A DNA stretch of 64,000 bases from Pseudoalteromonas haloplanktis ATCC 14393 (GTDB lineage: Bacteria; Pseudomonadota; Gammaproteobacteria; Enterobacterales; Alteromonadaceae). The stretch spans positions 806,001 to 870,000 of the forward strand of contig NZ_AHCA01000001.1 in assembly GCF_000238355.1 (NCBI RefSeq). Direction: 5' to 3'. The notes below the pieces were generated by a model that saw only the letters and a program-made list of their open reading frames with translations, did no database searches and had not been told where the DNA came from. This document shows, in pieces, positions 9,059 through 16,945 of the stretch. How positions within the stretch are numbered: position 1 is the first letter of the stretch; every line of letters starts with the position of its first letter. Both the position numbers and the translations under genes were made by a program.

Positions 9059-9598
9059 ATGGAAACCGACGAATTGTTACCTTTGCTAAGCGCAACCGCT
9101 CAGGGCAATAAACAAGCATTTGCCAAACTATATAATGCGACTAGTCCAAAACTTTTTGCGATTAGTTTAAAAATGCTCAGTAATCGTGCTCATGCAGAGG
9201 AAGCATTACAAGATGCATTTGTAAAGATTTGGCATAACGCATCAGAATATCAAGTGACTAAAGGGACTGTGATCAGTTGGATGATCAGCATTGTTCGATA
9301 CCGAAGCTTAGACTCATTGCGCTATCACAAGGTACGCAAAGAGCAGGCTTTAGATGACGACTATGCTAGCGCCGACGATATCAGTGATCTGCCATTAGAA
9401 GTTGATTATGAAGATGGCAGTAAACTCGTTGATTGCATAGAGCAACTAGATGAACAGCAAAAACAAGCGATCCACTTAGCCTATTACAAAGGCTTAACTC
9501 ACAGCGAGTTAGTTGATCATATTGAGACCCCGCTTGGTACAGTTAAAAGCTGGATCAGACGTGGCTTGCAACAGTTGCAAAGGTGCTTAACGTTATGA
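9059..9598 (+). CDS. ECF RNA polymerase sigma factor
   Basis: The 179-residue protein has sigma region 2 at about residues 20-85 (LYNATSPKLFAISLKMLSNR, AEEALQDAFVKIWHNA, VISWMISIVRYRSLDSLR) and region 4 at about 120-175 (LDEQQKQAIHLAYYKGLTHSELVDHI followed by PLGTVKSWIRRGLQQL). No region 3 is present, as in ECF factors. ATG 9059 is chosen for AGGA five bases upstream; the longer frame from 9002 would place the predicted promoter inside the gene. Its stop overlaps the anti-sigma start (ATGA), so the pair is translationally coupled. Confidence 0.92.
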   Translation: METDELLPLLSATAQGNKQAFAKLYNATSPKLFAISLKMLSNRAHAEEALQDAFVKIWHNASEYQVTKGTVISWMISIVRYRSLDSLRYHKVRKEQALDDDYASADDISDLPLEVDYEDGSKLVDCIEQLDEQQKQAIHLAYYKGLTHSELVDHIETPLGTVKSWIRRGLQQLQRCLTL

Positions 9599-10296
9599 AT
9601 TATGACAACCAAAAACTCATCGATATGCTTGCTGCAGAGTATGTATTGGGCACCCTTAAAGGGCCTGCGCGCAAACGCTTTCAACGCTTAATGCTCACTT
9701 CTAATCGAGTCAGAGAAGCAACATGGATGTGGGAGCAGCACTTAAATAATTTAGCCAGTTCGATAAAATCAGAGCCACCAAGTGATGCTGTTTGGCAAAT
9801 TATTTCTCAACGGATTGACGCTAAGCCAAGCATAGAAAAAGTCGTACCTGAATCTAATGTGATCAAACCAAAAGCGAGTATTTGGCAAGCATGGTCGTTA
9901 ATCGCAACTGCGGCGAGTATTGTATTAGCATTAATTATTTGGCAACCGCAAGCGCCGCTACAACAGCAAACTCAGCAAATAGCTTTGTTTAAAGATGCAT
10001 CAGAGCAGCCCCTTTGGTTTATTGATATTGATGAGCAGAATTTATCCATTAAAGCCAGCGACAAGCTGATTGCCAGAACAGACAAAGATTACGAATTATG
10101 GATGATTTTAAAAGGTCAAGACACACCTATATCGCTTGGTTTACTGCCGAAAAGTGGTGTTAAATCGCTATTAAAAGATAGTCGCTTTAATGCTCAAGAC
10201 ATTGCACTTTTAGCTATCAGTTTAGAGCCGATAGGTGGCTCACCCAATGGCCTACCTACTGAAGTTGTTTTCACAACTGAACTAATATTATTGTGA
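9595..10296 (+). CDS. Anti-sigma factor, RskA-like
   Basis: The 233-residue protein has an N-terminal cytoplasmic helical domain (MLAAEYVLGTLKGPARKRFQRL, with the MWEQHL block) of the kind that clamps ECF sigma factors, one transmembrane helix at residues 99-116, and a periplasmic C-terminal domain (residues 120-233) of the RskA type. Known relatives hold sigma until the periplasmic part senses a signal. It overlaps the sigma gene by ATGA and is followed by a terminator. No zinc-binding HXXXCXXC motif is visible, so this is not the zinc type. Confidence 0.85.
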   Translation: MNYDNQKLIDMLAAEYVLGTLKGPARKRFQRLMLTSNRVREATWMWEQHLNNLASSIKSEPPSDAVWQIISQRIDAKPSIEKVVPESNVIKPKASIWQAWSLIATAASIVLALIIWQPQAPLQQQTQQIALFKDASEQPLWFIDIDEQNLSIKASDKLIARTDKDYELWMILKGQDTPISLGLLPKSGVKSLLKDSRFNAQDIALLAISLEPIGGSPNGLPTEVVFTTELILL

Positions 10297-10325
10297 AGCC
10301 ATAACTGAATACATTCCTACACTTT

Positions 10326-10349
10326 AGCCAGCGCAAGCTGGCTTTTTTA
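10326..10349 (+). terminator. Terminator of the sigma/anti-sigma unit
   Basis: AGCCAGC-GCAA-GCTGGCT runs into TTTTTA, a compact GC stem with a U-tract. It separates the sigma unit from the DUF4331 operon, which therefore needs its own promoter. Confidence 0.85.
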
Positions 10350-10443
10350 TAACGCGGTTAAATAACAAGAAAATAAAAAATACTCTAAAACCACTCAAAT
10401 CTGCACATTGAGTTTTACATTTAATTAAACTAATTTACGTTTC

Positions 10444-10474
10444 TTTGCATCCAATCGAATCTGCTAACCGTTAT
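10444..10474 (+). promoter_or_regulatory. Predicted ECF sigma promoter of the DUF4331 operon
   Basis: TTTGCATCCA (10444-10453), 15 bases, then CGTTAT (10469-10474), 36 bases before the DUF4331 start codon. The -35 decamer and spacer length are identical to those upstream of the sigma gene; the intervening bases differ, so this is a shared promoter motif and not a recent duplication. Confidence 0.6.
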
Positions 10475-10510
10475 AGCTATGACCACTCTCTAAAACTAAA
10501 GGAAAAAGTC

Positions 10511-12103
10511 ATGAAAGCTTTAACTCCATCAATATTAGCAGTTGTAGTATGCAGTACCTTAGTAAGCGCCCCAACTGAGGCGTCAAGCCACCGTGAAGCA
10601 CCGAATATCAGCCGCTTTCCAACGTTAGATTCAACCGATTTTTATGCATTTAATAGCTATGAGCAAGGCCGTGGCGACTACGTTACGCTTATCGCCAACT
10701 ACATTCCACTGCAAGATGGCTATGGCGGGCCAAACTACTTTGCAATGGACCCTGATGCCACTTATAGCATTCATATTGATAATGATGGTGATGCTGTTGA
10801 AGATATCACTTTCGCATTTAACTTTAAAAGTATGCTGCCAAATGAAAACCAAGGGGTGGCATTAACTGTAGGCCCTGAAGATAATCAACGTACAGTGGCA
10901 GTGCCATTGAAAAATGTTGGTGGGGTTGCTGCGGGTAACAATGCAGCGGTGAACTTTAGTGAATCATACACTATGACCATGATCACCGGTGAGCAGCGCA
11001 CAGGCAGTAAAACCATGCTGACTAATACAATGACCAGCACTAATGAGTTTCATAAGCCGCTAGATTATATTGGCGATAAAACATTCTCATCAATGGATGG
11101 TTATAAAAGCTACGCAGCGCAATTTGTTTATCAAGTTGCCATTCCTGGTTGTGAGGGTATGGCAAAAGTGTTTGTTGGCCAGCGCAAAGACCCATTTGTG
11201 GTGAACCTTGGCAAAACCTTCGATTTGGTAAACTATGTACCTGTTGAAGGCGACAGTGCGCCAGGCGCCGGTGATGGTGAAGGTTTCCCTGGTGGCATCA
11301 CCCAAGATGTAGCAAACGATGACTTAGCGGATAAAAATGTCACGGCTATTGCTGTCGAAGTACCTAAAACCTGTGTAACTGGTGAAGGTAATGGCACGAT
11401 TGGTACATGGACTACAGCCAGCCTGCCTCAAGCGCGTATTTTAAACCCAAATGCTAAATTTGCTAGCAATGCTGCTAATGGTGGTGCATTAACTCAAGTC
11501 TCTCGCTTAGGAAATCCGCTTGTTAATGAGTTAGTTATTGGCTTGAAAGATAAAGATACGTTCTCTACCTCTGCACCTAAAGATGACGGACAATTTATTG
11601 ACTACGTCACGCACCCATCTTTACCTGAGCTGTTAAACATTTTATTCAAAGATGCAGTTAACAGCACCTTAGGTGCCAACCTCGAAACGCTAGCACCGAC
11701 TAATTTCCCACGTAATGATTTAGTTACTGCGTTTTTAACGGGCTTCCCGGGTGTAAATCAGTTAGCGACGGTAACCGGTGCGGAAATGTTACGTTTGAAT
11801 ACTGCAATCGCAGCAAAAGCGCAGGCAGATCAATCTGCCTTTGGTGTAGCAGGTGATGATTTAGCAGGTTTCCCAAATGGTCGTCGCCCTGGTGATGACG
11901 TGGTTGATATTGCACTTCGTGTGGTGATGGGTCGTCTATGTTACCCAATCCCAGTTAACGGTACTGACACAGATTTAGGCCTATGTACTTCTGATCAAGC
12001 CAGTGTTGGTAATGTACCGTTTACAGATGGTGCGCCACTTAACGCAACCATGATGGATGCAAGCTTCCCTTACTTAGCAACACCGCTTGCTGGGTCTAAA
12101 TAA
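10511..12103 (+). CDS. DUF4331-domain exported protein
   Basis: The 530-residue product has a cleavable signal peptide (MKALTPSILAVVVCSTLVSAPTEA) followed by the diagnostic start of DUF4331, SSHREAPNISRFPTLDSTDFYAF. The domain fills most of the chain, and a calcium-type acidic turn (DNDGDAVED) follows DPDATYSIH. Four cysteines may pair in the periplasm. ATG 10511 follows AAGGA and gives the signal peptide directly. Proteins with this domain are secreted and uncharacterised. It is the first and largest gene of a four-gene run ending in the HupE/UreJ-like gene. Confidence 0.88.
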   Translation: MKALTPSILAVVVCSTLVSAPTEASSHREAPNISRFPTLDSTDFYAFNSYEQGRGDYVTLIANYIPLQDGYGGPNYFAMDPDATYSIHIDNDGDAVEDITFAFNFKSMLPNENQGVALTVGPEDNQRTVAVPLKNVGGVAAGNNAAVNFSESYTMTMITGEQRTGSKTMLTNTMTSTNEFHKPLDYIGDKTFSSMDGYKSYAAQFVYQVAIPGCEGMAKVFVGQRKDPFVVNLGKTFDLVNYVPVEGDSAPGAGDGEGFPGGITQDVANDDLADKNVTAIAVEVPKTCVTGEGNGTIGTWTTASLPQARILNPNAKFASNAANGGALTQVSRLGNPLVNELVIGLKDKDTFSTSAPKDDGQFIDYVTHPSLPELLNILFKDAVNSTLGANLETLAPTNFPRNDLVTAFLTGFPGVNQLATVTGAEMLRLNTAIAAKAQADQSAFGVAGDDLAGFPNGRRPGDDVVDIALRVVMGRLCYPIPVNGTDTDLGLCTSDQASVGNVPFTDGAPLNATMMDASFPYLATPLAGSK

Positions 12104-12114
12104 GGAGAACACTC

Positions 12115-12627
12115 ATGCAACACTTTAAATTATCACACCTAGGGTTACTGCTTGCTGCGCTTACGCTCAGCGCCTGTAACGATGACGACAGTGACAAAGT
12201 CACTACGCCACCTAAAGTCAATAAAGCACCTACAGCATCCGCTGCTATGGTGACCACACAAACTGAAGTCGCAATTGCAGACATGCTTGAAGGCTCTGAT
12301 CCTGAAGGTGACAACCTAACGTTTAGCTTAGTGACGGAACCAATGTTAGGCACAGTGGTAGTCAACAATGATGGCAGCTATACCTACACACCTAACCTTG
12401 AAACTACCGGTTCAGACAGCTTTACCTTTGCAGTAAGTGATGGTGTAAACAGCCAAGTAACAGCAATGGTCGATATTACCATCGAAGCACTAGAAGTGGA
12501 TTTTGCGCAATTTGGCCGTGCTGCATTTAACCAAACTGCAACAGATAAACCATTGAGTGTAAATGGGCGGATATTCACCAACGCGGATGAACAAGCTAAC
12601 TTTGATGAGCTATTAACAGATAATTAA
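12115..12627 (+). CDS. Lipoprotein with one cadherin/Ig-like repeat
   Basis: The 170-residue protein has a lipoprotein signal with the lipobox TLSAC (Cys near residue 21) followed by DDDSD, so it should be lipidated. Residues 35-130 form a single tandem-type Ig/cadherin-like domain (SDPEGDNLTFSLV, GTVVVNNDGSYTYTPN, GSDSFTFAVSDG), normally found in long adhesins. The last 45 residues match nothing I recognise. It starts 11 bases after the DUF4331 stop behind AAGGAGAACACT and belongs to the same operon. Confidence 0.75.
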   Translation: MQHFKLSHLGLLLAALTLSACNDDDSDKVTTPPKVNKAPTASAAMVTTQTEVAIADMLEGSDPEGDNLTFSLVTEPMLGTVVVNNDGSYTYTPNLETTGSDSFTFAVSDGVNSQVTAMVDITIEALEVDFAQFGRAAFNQTATDKPLSVNGRIFTNADEQANFDELLTDN

Positions 12628-12679
12628 GCTTTATTTCAAAAAACTTGCCGGCCACGGATGGCCATTTTAGGAGAACACT

Positions 12680-13687
12680 ATGATCACTCGTGTGCTTATT
12701 TACATAACTTTAATCGTGCCTTTTCATATATGGGCTGAACCTTATATTCCTAGCGGTGAAACTGTAATTACTAAAGCACGTTCAACTAATATTGCTACAC
12801 TCAGTACAAATGAACTCATGGCACTGCTACTTCGCAGTCAGCAAGTAGGACAAACAGAAACCAACCAAGGACTGCTAAAGGCACAACTGCATGAACGCTT
12901 TATACAATCACCAACAGCGGATATTGGTTACATGTATGCACGTGTATTACAGCGCGAGCACTTATTTCCAAAAGCATTATTAGTTACTCAAGAGGTGTTA
13001 CAGCAACACCCTGATCATATTAATACACGGCTACTACGCGCTAATATGTTAATGGTACAAGGTAAATTTTCTGCAGCTAAAGAGCAGTGCTTGCAACTTG
13101 TGGGCCTGACAACAATCGATGTAGTTAACACCTGTGCGCTTGATGTATTAAGCCAAAATGGGCAATTAGCACAAAGTTACCAAAGCTTGAAAAATAGTAG
13201 TGTGCCGCACAAACAAAGTGATACTACACGCCATGTATTAGGCGAAATGGCACTTCGATTAAATAACCCAAAGGCCGCACTAAACCATATAAATACACTT
13301 TCTTTAGCTAACGCACCGGTAAGCCTGGTGGTGCTTTGGGCGGATATTCAGCTAGCTCTAGGTCATTATCAAAAAATACTTAATACCATCCCTTCACTAA
13401 CGAATGATAATCAAAACCTAGAGGATGCACTGTTACTGCGCCTAGCAATTGCTGAACAAAACAATACAAAAAACCCACAAAACAACTGGCAAAAAATCAT
13501 GGCGAAGCGTGTAGAGTTAAGAGAGTTACGTCAGGATGAGTATCATGCCAGTGATCTTGCTCGCTATTATTTAGATCTTAATAAACAGCCAGACAAAGCC
13601 TTGTACTGGGCAAAAGTTAATTGGCAGCACGCTAAACTTGAGTCTGACCAACAATTACTTAAACGTGCACAGGGAGCATCGCTATGA
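12680..13687 (+). CDS. TPR-repeat periplasmic protein
   Basis: The 335-residue protein starts with a signal peptide (MITRVLIYITLIVPFHIWA) and continues as helix pairs of the tetratricopeptide type (FPKALLVTQEVLQQHPDHINTRLLRANMLMVQGKFSAAKEQC, LALGHYQKILNTI, QPDKALYWAKVN read as repeat units). It carries no catalytic motif, so a scaffold role is likely. Its start follows the same AGGAGAACACT leader as the lipoprotein gene, and its stop overlaps the next start by 4 bases. Function is inferred only from the operon. Confidence 0.7.
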   Translation: MITRVLIYITLIVPFHIWAEPYIPSGETVITKARSTNIATLSTNELMALLLRSQQVGQTETNQGLLKAQLHERFIQSPTADIGYMYARVLQREHLFPKALLVTQEVLQQHPDHINTRLLRANMLMVQGKFSAAKEQCLQLVGLTTIDVVNTCALDVLSQNGQLAQSYQSLKNSSVPHKQSDTTRHVLGEMALRLNNPKAALNHINTLSLANAPVSLVVLWADIQLALGHYQKILNTIPSLTNDNQNLEDALLLRLAIAEQNNTKNPQNNWQKIMAKRVELRELRQDEYHASDLARYYLDLNKQPDKALYWAKVNWQHAKLESDQQLLKRAQGASL

Positions 13688-14796
13688 AACAGCTATTTAT
13701 CATACTTCTCTATAGTGTTTTTTTTATGCTCAGTAATGTTGGGTATAGTCACCAACTCAGTACCAGTTACTTAAATTTAGACTTAGTTGAATCAAACGAT
13801 GAAAAGCGTCACTTCACGGGGAGTTGGCAAGTAGAGCTGGCCGATTTAGAACAAGAAATTGCTTTTGACTTAAATGCAGATGGCTATATCACATGGCAAG
13901 AAATAACCGCAAAGCGAACGGCTATCGATACGTTTAGCGCAGCCTCATTAAATGCCACAACTCTAGATGAGCAGCCATGCACAATCTTTAGCAGCGCATC
14001 TTTAAAGCTTGATTCTCATTTTAATCAACCGTTTGTAGTGATCCCACTGAACTTTAATTGCGCCGCTGACAGTACTTTCACCCTTAGTTACAAGGCATTT
14101 TTTAACCTTGATGCAAACCATAAAGCAATAACCACTATAGAAAACCAAACTCGGGTGTTAAGTGCGGGATATTCTACGCAAACCTTTGACTTAACTGGCA
14201 GCAGTTATACCGAAACATTTACCCAATATGTTTATCAAGGCATATTGCATATTTGGATGGGCCCTGATCATATTTTATTTTTAATCGCACTATTACTAAC
14301 CTGTGTATTGGTTCGCAAAAACAACACATGGCAAGGTATTGATTCGAAAATCGCTATTTTTAAGCACACAGCCTGGATTGTGACTGCATTTACGTTAGCA
14401 CACTCAATTACGCTAACTGCAACAGCCATGGATTTACTCTCACCTAGTAGCCGCTGGGTAGAGTTAGGTATTGCTGTTTCTGTATTATTTGCAGCACTTA
14501 ATAATATTTGGCCGCTCATACTGCGATTAGGCTGGATCACCTTTGGTTTTGGCTTGCTACATGGAATGGGGTTTGCCAGTGTATTGGGGGAGTTTGGTTT
14601 ATCTAATGACTATCAATTACTTAGCGTGTTAGCCTTTAATTTAGGTGTCGAGGTAGGCCAATTGGCTATTTTAATTGTCGCACTGCCACTACTTATTTGG
14701 GCAAGAAACCACTCTTGGTATCAAAAATGGTTAATGCCTGCAGGTTCATTCGCGATTGCACTTATCGCCATGCAATGGTCAATTGAGCGGCTCTAG
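13684..14796 (+). CDS. HupE/UreJ-like membrane protein with an EF-hand ectodomain
   Basis: The 370-residue protein has a signal peptide, an exported domain to about residue 175, then six or seven transmembrane helices carrying HupE/UreJ_2 features (HIWMGPDHILFLIALLLT, TAFTLAHSITLTATA, FGFGLLHGMGFASVL) with conserved His and Asp in membrane helices. The ectodomain contains a clear EF-hand loop, DLNADGYITWQE. Small HupE/UreJ proteins are nickel or cobalt permeases; this larger subgroup is uncharacterised. It is the last gene of the ECF-linked operon. The 3' end overlaps the convergent TetR gene by 18 bases. Confidence 0.8.
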   Translation: MKQLFIILLYSVFFMLSNVGYSHQLSTSYLNLDLVESNDEKRHFTGSWQVELADLEQEIAFDLNADGYITWQEITAKRTAIDTFSAASLNATTLDEQPCTIFSSASLKLDSHFNQPFVVIPLNFNCAADSTFTLSYKAFFNLDANHKAITTIENQTRVLSAGYSTQTFDLTGSSYTETFTQYVYQGILHIWMGPDHILFLIALLLTCVLVRKNNTWQGIDSKIAIFKHTAWIVTAFTLAHSITLTATAMDLLSPSSRWVELGIAVSVLFAALNNIWPLILRLGWITFGFGLLHGMGFASVLGEFGLSNDYQLLSVLAFNLGVEVGQLAILIVALPLLIWARNHSWYQKWLMPAGSFAIALIAMQWSIERL

Positions 14797-15414
14797 TGAC
14801 TCAAAGGGCGTAAGTAATGTTTTCATCGCTGGACGTAATGCAACGAGTAACCCCGCTTTATTAATCGAAGGGTTAAGTGTTTTGCGTAATAACAGCCCGC
14901 TCATTACAGCAAACATCACTTCTATACGGCTGTCTATCTCAGCCATTGAGGCTAATTTTAACGGGCTCCTTTCACCAATCAGCAAGCTGCGCATTTTCTC
15001 TCGCGCCAGCTTGTCTGACTCTCTAAGTAATAGAGCTACTTTTTCATTACGGGCTGCTTCAGCTAGCATTTCTAAATCAAGTGCACCTTGATTTATATCA
15101 GTATGGCGCTCTACACCATTATCAAGTCCATCCAATAAAATGGTGACGAGATCACCTGGTTGATCCTCAAACTCTTGAAATATAGAAAACATTTCCTCCA
15201 TATCTCGTTCGATAATAGACTCAATAATCGCTTCTTTACTAGCAAAGTAATTATAAATATGACCCGTGCTCATGCCCGCTGTTCTTGATATTTCAGCCAT
15301 GCCTGCGCCATGATAGCCCTTACGCTTAAAGCAATCTGCGGCAGCTGCTAAAACTTGCTCCCTACGAGCATGTGCCAAAGCGGGATCTGTTTTTCTTTTG
15401 GTTTTGGTATTCAT
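14779..15414 (-). CDS. TetR-family regulator
   Basis: The 211-residue protein has a TetR DNA-binding domain at residues 18-65 (REQVLAAAADCFKRKGYHG, MAEISRTAGMSTGHIYNYF, SKEAIIESIIE) and a helical ligand domain after it. It lies 133 bases downstream of the RND efflux operon on the same strand and is the obvious candidate to bind the large palindrome over that operon's promoter, though it is not next to it. It most likely has its own promoter in the gap. Confidence 0.85.
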   Translation of the reverse strand: MNTKTKRKTDPALAHARREQVLAAAADCFKRKGYHGAGMAEISRTAGMSTGHIYNYFASKEAIIESIIERDMEEMFSIFQEFEDQPGDLVTILLDGLDNGVERHTDINQGALDLEMLAEAARNEKVALLLRESDKLAREKMRSLLIGERSPLKLASMAEIDSRIEVMFAVMSGLLLRKTLNPSINKAGLLVALRPAMKTLLTPFESLEPLN

Positions 15415-15457
15415 GGTGTCCTCGAAAAGCGCTGCTTTTCTTTTTTAACCTGATAAA

Positions 15458-15530
15458 TTTAAACTAGTTTACATGATCTTAACTACTGGTCTGTTGCTAT
15501 ACAACTAAAACCATGCAAACTAGCTTTAAA
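15458..15530. promoter_or_regulatory. Imperfect inverted repeats upstream of tetR
   Basis: TTTAAACTAGTTTACATG (15458-15475) and CATGCAAACTAGCTTTAAA (15512-15530) are near-perfect inverted copies, each built on an AAACTAG core. They bracket the likely tetR promoter. They do not match the efflux operon palindrome, so a different protein or a second mode of binding would be needed. Confidence 0.3.
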
Positions 15531-15547
15531 ATAAGCCAATACAAGCG

Positions 15548-16945
15548 TTATTCAGAACGCTGCCAGCCACCACCTACAGCCTTGTACAAGCTTATTTGAC
15601 TGGCAATAAATGCTTTTTTCCCAGTGATCAACTGCTGCCCTGCACTCACCCAGTTTCTTTGGGCATCGAGTACTTGTAGATAACTGTCCGCCCCTTTTTC
15701 AAATCGAGCTTGCGACAGAGTAAACGTTACTTGATTGCTATTATAAAGCTCTTCAAGCGCTGCCAACTGTTGCATATACCCTTCTCTGTCAGCCAACGAA
15801 TCTGAAACTTCTTTAAAAGCCTGTTGAATGGTCTGCTCATAGGTCGTTAAAGCAATTTGTTGCTGCGTTTGCGCCACATCTAAATTAGCTTGATTTCGAC
15901 CCATATTAAAAATAGGCAAATTAATGGATGGCACAAAACTCCAAGTCCCAGAGCCAGATGAAAACAAGTTATCTAGCTCGGCCGATGCAGTACCGGCATT
16001 TGCTGTCAGGCTTATACTAGGAAAAAACGCGGCTTTTGCTACACCTATATTGGCATTTGCTGCTAGTAAACGATACTCAGCCGCTTTAATGTCTGGGCGT
16101 TGCTCCAATAATTCAGATGGCATACCAACCGGCACTGCGGGAAAGTTTAAAACTTCATCTAAACTCTCAACAGGCAGTAAATCAGGCTCTACAACTTGGC
16201 CAACCAATAAATCCAATGCGTTTTTATCGCGTTTTAATAAACGCTGATAATTAGCAATATCCACTTTGGCAGTAGCAACCGTACTTTGCACTTGGGCAAG
16301 GCTGAGTTTAGACGCCGCACCAAGTGCATAAGTTTTTTCCATTAGATCCAATGACTCTTGCTGACTTGTAAGCGTCTCATAGGCAAGGGCTAACAATTCT
16401 TTGTCCGCCGCATAATTGAGCCATGCATTCACCAGCTCAGAAATTAAACTAATTCTTACACTGGTTTGTGTTTGCTCTGAGGCATATAAAGTCTGTAAAG
16501 CTTGATCTGATTGATTACGAACCTTACCCCACAAATCTAACTCGTAAGCAGTCATCCCCACTGTAGCTGAATAACTTTCGCTTATATTTGCACTCCCCGT
16601 TGATGATAAATCCGCAGGCAGGCGCTGACGCGTCCCCGAAGCTGAAAAATCAATCGAAGGGTATAAAGCTGAGTCTTCAATTTGGTACAAAGCTCTTACT
16701 TGCTGCACATTAAGTGCAGCGAGTTTGATATCTTTATTATGGATTAAGGTCTGTTCAATTAGAGCTTGTAGTTTTTCATTATTGAAAAACTGCTGCCATT
16801 TTAAATCAGCAACATTACCTTGCCCAGCTTCCACTGCGTAATTATCAGGTACTGGTAATGGAATGTCTTCAAGCTCTGGGGCCATCTGACACGCGCTTAG
16901 TACCAACACACTCATGCTTGCTAGGCTCAATGCTTTAAACTTCAT
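15548..16945 (-). CDS. RND efflux outer-membrane factor (NodT/OprM-type lipoprotein)
   Basis: The 465-residue protein is a TolC-fold exit duct. It has a lipoprotein signal with lipobox LSAC near residue 19, two repeats of the outer-membrane efflux protein domain (residues 60-250 and 265-455), and family motifs [53 protein letters not shown] and [16 protein letters not shown]. Its start overlaps the pump gene by 11 bases, making it the third gene of the operon. Confidence 0.92.
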   Translation of the reverse strand: MKFKALSLASMSVLVLSACQMAPELEDIPLPVPDNYAVEAGQGNVADLKWQQFFNNEKLQALIEQTLIHNKDIKLAALNVQQVRALYQIEDSALYPSIDFSASGTRQRLPADLSSTGSANISESYSATVGMTAYELDLWGKVRNQSDQALQTLYASEQTQTSVRISLISELVNAWLNYAADKELLALAYETLTSQQESLDLMEKTYALGAASKLSLAQVQSTVATAKVDIANYQRLLKRDKNALDLLVGQVVEPDLLPVESLDEVLNFPAVPVGMPSELLEQRPDIKAAEYRLLAANANIGVAKAAFFPSISLTANAGTASAELDNLFSSGSGTWSFVPSINLPIFNMGRNQANLDVAQTQQQIALTTYEQTIQQAFKEVSDSLADREGYMQQLAALEELYNSNQVTFTLSQARFEKGADSYLQVLDAQRNWVSAGQQLITGKKAFIASQISLYKAVGGGWQRSE

